In this document: piece by piece, positions 13,120-15,113 of the stretch
Numbering within the stretch: position 1 is the first letter of the stretch
Layout: each line of letters begins with the position of its first letter
From: an uncultured Spirochaetaceae bacterium
GTDB lineage: Bacteria > Spirochaetota > Spirochaetia > Treponematales > UBA12059
Length of the DNA: 15,113 nt
Direction: 5' to 3'
Assembly (NCBI GenBank): GCA_938004315.1
Contig: CALKWG010000078.1
Span: forward strand, 1 to 15,113
Made by a program: the position numbers and the translations under genes
Notes under the pieces: generated by a model
What the model saw: the letters and a program-made list of their open reading frames with translations, nothing else
What the model was told of the DNA's origin: nothing
Databases searched by the model: none

Positions 13120-15113
13120 TTAAGCCTTGCGGAGCGCCGTCAGCCAGCTCTCGTCGCCGGCCTCAACCGTCGTCATATCTTCGGTTCTCTCCCAGGAGAC
13201 GGAGGCGGCTAGGGTCTCCGAGGCTATGAACTCGGCATGGGCTTCGAAGGCCCGCTTGAGGGCTTCGCTACCATGGATCTTCAGGGCTATGCGATCGGTG
13301 ACCGACAGGCCGCTGTCCTTGCGCAGGGTCTGAATGCCGCGCACGAGGTCGCGCACGTTGCCTTCGTCCAAGAGCTCCTGCGTCACCTCGGCGTCCAAGG
13401 CTACGGTGAGGCTCCCCTCGTTCAGCACCCTAAGCCCCTCGCGCTCCTCGCGGCGGATGTCGACCTTGTCCTTGGTGATCTCTACGGAGCGGCCGGCCAC
13501 CTCGATGACCAGGGCCGAGCCGTCTAGGAGCCCGGCGATCTGATGGGCGCCGAGGCGCTCGATGGCGGCGGCGCCTTCCTTCATATCCTTGCCCAGCTCC
13601 TTGCCCAGGACGCGGAAGTTGGCCTTGGCCGAATAATGGACCAGCTCCTCCTCGTCGTCGCGGAAGATCACCTCCTTGACGTTGAGCTCGTCGCGGACGA
13701 TGTCCTCCATCTCCATGAGCACCGCGCGCTCGCGCTGGTCGCGCGTCACGAGCTGGACCGAGGCCAAAGGCTGTCGGATCTTAAGCTCGTGCTGGTAGCG
13801 CAGGGCGCGGCCCATGCTCACCGCCTTGCGCACGGCGGCCATCTTCCATTCCAAGCTCTCGTCGCGGTAGGCCTCGTCGTACTCCGGATAGGCGGCCAGG
13901 TGTACGCTTTCTGGCTCGCCCTCGCGGCGCAGGTTCATCCAGATCGCGTCGGTGACGAAGGGAGCGACCGGCGCCAAGGCCAGGGCCAGGCGCTTCAGGA
14001 CGCGGTAAAGGACCGCGTAGGCCTCTACCTTGTCGCCGTCGTTCTCCGAGCGCCAGAAGCGTCGGCGCGAGCGGCGGATGTACCAGTTGTTAAGCGCGTC
14101 GATGAAGTCTACCACCGGGTCGATGGCGCGCTGCATGTCGTAGGCCTCTAGGCCCGCGGCGACGTCGCGCACCATGGTCTCGCAGACCGAGAGTATCCAA
14201 CGGTCCATGGGGTTGGCCGCGTTCGGCGAGGCCTCGCCGGCGTCGACGCCGTCGATGTTGGCGTAGGTGACGAAGAAGCCGTAGGCGCTCCACAGGGGCA
14301 GGAGAATACCCTTGAGCACTTCCTTGACGCCGTCGTCCGAGTAGCACAGGTCGTCGGCCCGCGTGACCGGCGAGCGCATGAGGAAGATGCGCAGGGCGTC
14401 GGCTCCGAACTGCTCCATGACCTTCATGGGGTCGGTGTAGTTGCGCAGGCTCTTGCTCATCTTCTTGCCGTCCTCAGCTAAGACGAGGCCGTTTACGACG
14501 CAGGCCTTGAAGGCGGGCTTGTCGAACAGCGCGGCGGCGAGCACGGTCAAGGTGTAGAACCAGCCGCGGGTCTGGTCCAGGCCTTCGCAGATGAAGTCGG
14601 CGGGGAAGTGCTCCTCGAAATGTTTTTTGTTCTTGAACGGGTAGTGCACTTGGGCGTAGGGCATGGAGCCGGACTCGAACCAGCAGTCGAGCACCTCGGG
14701 GATGCGTCGCATGGTCCCGCCGCAGCCGTCCTGATCGCAGGCCCAGCTTATGGTATCGACGAAGTGCTTATGGAGGTCCGCCGGCCGCTGCCCCGACAGC
14801 TTTTGAAGCTCGTCGCGGGATTCGAGGCAATGCGTCTTGCCGCACGCGTCGCACTTCCAGATGGGCAGGGGGTTGCCCCAGTAGCGATTGCGGCTGATGG
14901 ACCAGTCGCGGGCGTTCTCCAGCCACTTGCCGAAGCGGCCGTCGCGGATATGGCCGGGCATCCAATAGACCTGGCGGTTGGCGGCGAGCATCTTCTCCTT
15001 GACCGGCTCGATCTTGACGAACCAGCTGGAGATGGCGCGGTAGATGAGGGGGCTCGAGCAGCGCCAGCAGTGCGGGTAGGCGTGCAGGTACTGCTCGCGC
15101 TTGACGAGCTTGC
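13120..15113 (-). CDS. ileS: Isoleucyl-tRNA synthetase, 5' end outside the window
   Basis: The C-terminal 663 residues of a class I synthetase that charges tRNA-Ile in the cytosol. The open frame continues upstream of the ATG at 14991 to the window edge with the conserved YPHCWRC and AISSWF stretches, so that ATG is internal. Visible parts are SRNRYWGNPLPIW, a zinc-binding pair of cysteine clusters (CDACGKTHC and CDQDGCGG), DCWFESGSMPYA, the ATP-binding KMSKS in GKKMSKSLRNYTDP (14449-14463), and the anticodon-binding helical domain with NNWYIRRSRRRFW. The editing domain and HIGH motif lie outside. The C-terminus continues into a long domain (about 200 residues, REEREGLRVLNEG region) and lacks the C-terminal zinc ribbon of E. 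coli-type IleRS. This is the eukaryote-like type 2 form seen in spirochaetes. The terminator at 13061-13087 ends the transcript. No upstream control is visible. Confidence 0.96.
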   Translation of the reverse strand, partial: KLVKREQYLHAYPHCWRCSSPLIYRAISSWFVKIEPVKEKMLAANRQVYWMPGHIRDGRFGKWLENARDWSISRNRYWGNPLPIWKCDACGKTHCLESRDELQKLSGQRPADLHKHFVDTISWACDQDGCGGTMRRIPEVLDCWFESGSMPYAQVHYPFKNKKHFEEHFPADFICEGLDQTRGWFYTLTVLAAALFDKPAFKACVVNGLVLAEDGKKMSKSLRNYTDPMKVMEQFGADALRIFLMRSPVTRADDLCYSDDGVKEVLKGILLPLWSAYGFFVTYANIDGVDAGEASPNAANPMDRWILSVCETMVRDVAAGLEAYDMQRAIDPVVDFIDALNNWYIRRSRRRFWRSENDGDKVEAYAVLYRVLKRLALALAPVAPFVTDAIWMNLRREGEPESVHLAAYPEYDEAYRDESLEWKMAAVRKAVSMGRALRYQHELKIRQPLASVQLVTRDQRERAVLMEMEDIVRDELNVKEVIFRDDEEELVHYSAKANFRVLGKELGKDMKEGAAAIERLGAHQIAGLLDGSALVIEVAGRSVEITKDKVDIRREEREGLRVLNEGSLTVALDAEVTQELLDEGNVRDLVRGIQTLRKDSGLSVTDRIALKIHGSEALKRAFEAHAEFIASETLAASVSWERTEDMTTVEAGDESWLTALRKA

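Noticed and set aside
14989..14991. ATG as the start of ileS
   Set aside because: The frame stays open to the window edge with conserved IleRS residues, and the protein would lack the HIGH and editing domains.
1..15113. CRISPR arrays, tRNA or rRNA genes, insertion sequences, prophage genes
   Set aside because: No repeat-spacer pattern, cloverleaf, transposase, integrase or terminal repeats were seen on either strand.

Overview
The window is GC-rich (clearly above 60 % by eye) and densely coded. It holds ten complete protein genes and one partial gene, and no gap reaches 300 bases. Nothing suggests a plasmid, phage or insertion sequence. The best guess for the host is a GC-rich member of the Spirochaetota. 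The reasons are an IleRS of the eukaryote-like type, a set of envelope lipoproteins and LysM proteins, and an EF-G-like paralogue next to housekeeping genes. This assignment is an inference from gene content and is only moderately secure.

Layout. An EF-G-like GTPase (59-2146) is on the minus strand. It diverges, across a 196-bp promoter region, from a plus-strand run of envelope genes: a GH3 glycosidase lipoprotein (2343-3665), a secreted von Willebrand A protein (3722-4948) and a LysM/M23 endopeptidase (4965-5963). The next plus-strand genes are ptsI with its own promoter (6043-7785), der (7852-9303), a small MerR-type regulator overlapping der by one base (9303-9659), and an M18 aminopeptidase (9689-10993). 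A bidirectional terminator (11086-11121) closes this side. Three minus-strand genes converge on it: a secreted helical protein with a LysM-like end (11154-11849), an alanine-rich lipoprotein (11862-12956), and the 3' two-thirds of ileS (13120-15113, 5' end outside the window). The ileS terminator sits just before the promoter of the lipoprotein pair.

Functional view. Translation and ribosome functions (EF-G-like, Der, IleRS) alternate with envelope functions: GH3, VWA, M23, and the LysM/lipoprotein pair. The GH3-VWA-M23 trio could be one transcription unit for peptidoglycan remodelling. PtsI stands alone, with no HPr or EII genes beside it. Several plus-strand genes (GH3, VWA, ptsI) lack a clear Shine-Dalgarno sequence, whereas EF-G, der, M18 and the minus-strand pair have good ones. 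The ptsI promoter is so close to its ATG that a leaderless transcript is likely.

No clearly new multi-gene system is evident. The least explained parts are the VWA protein's N-terminal domain, the lipoprotein/LysM pair, and the leaderless-looking starts.
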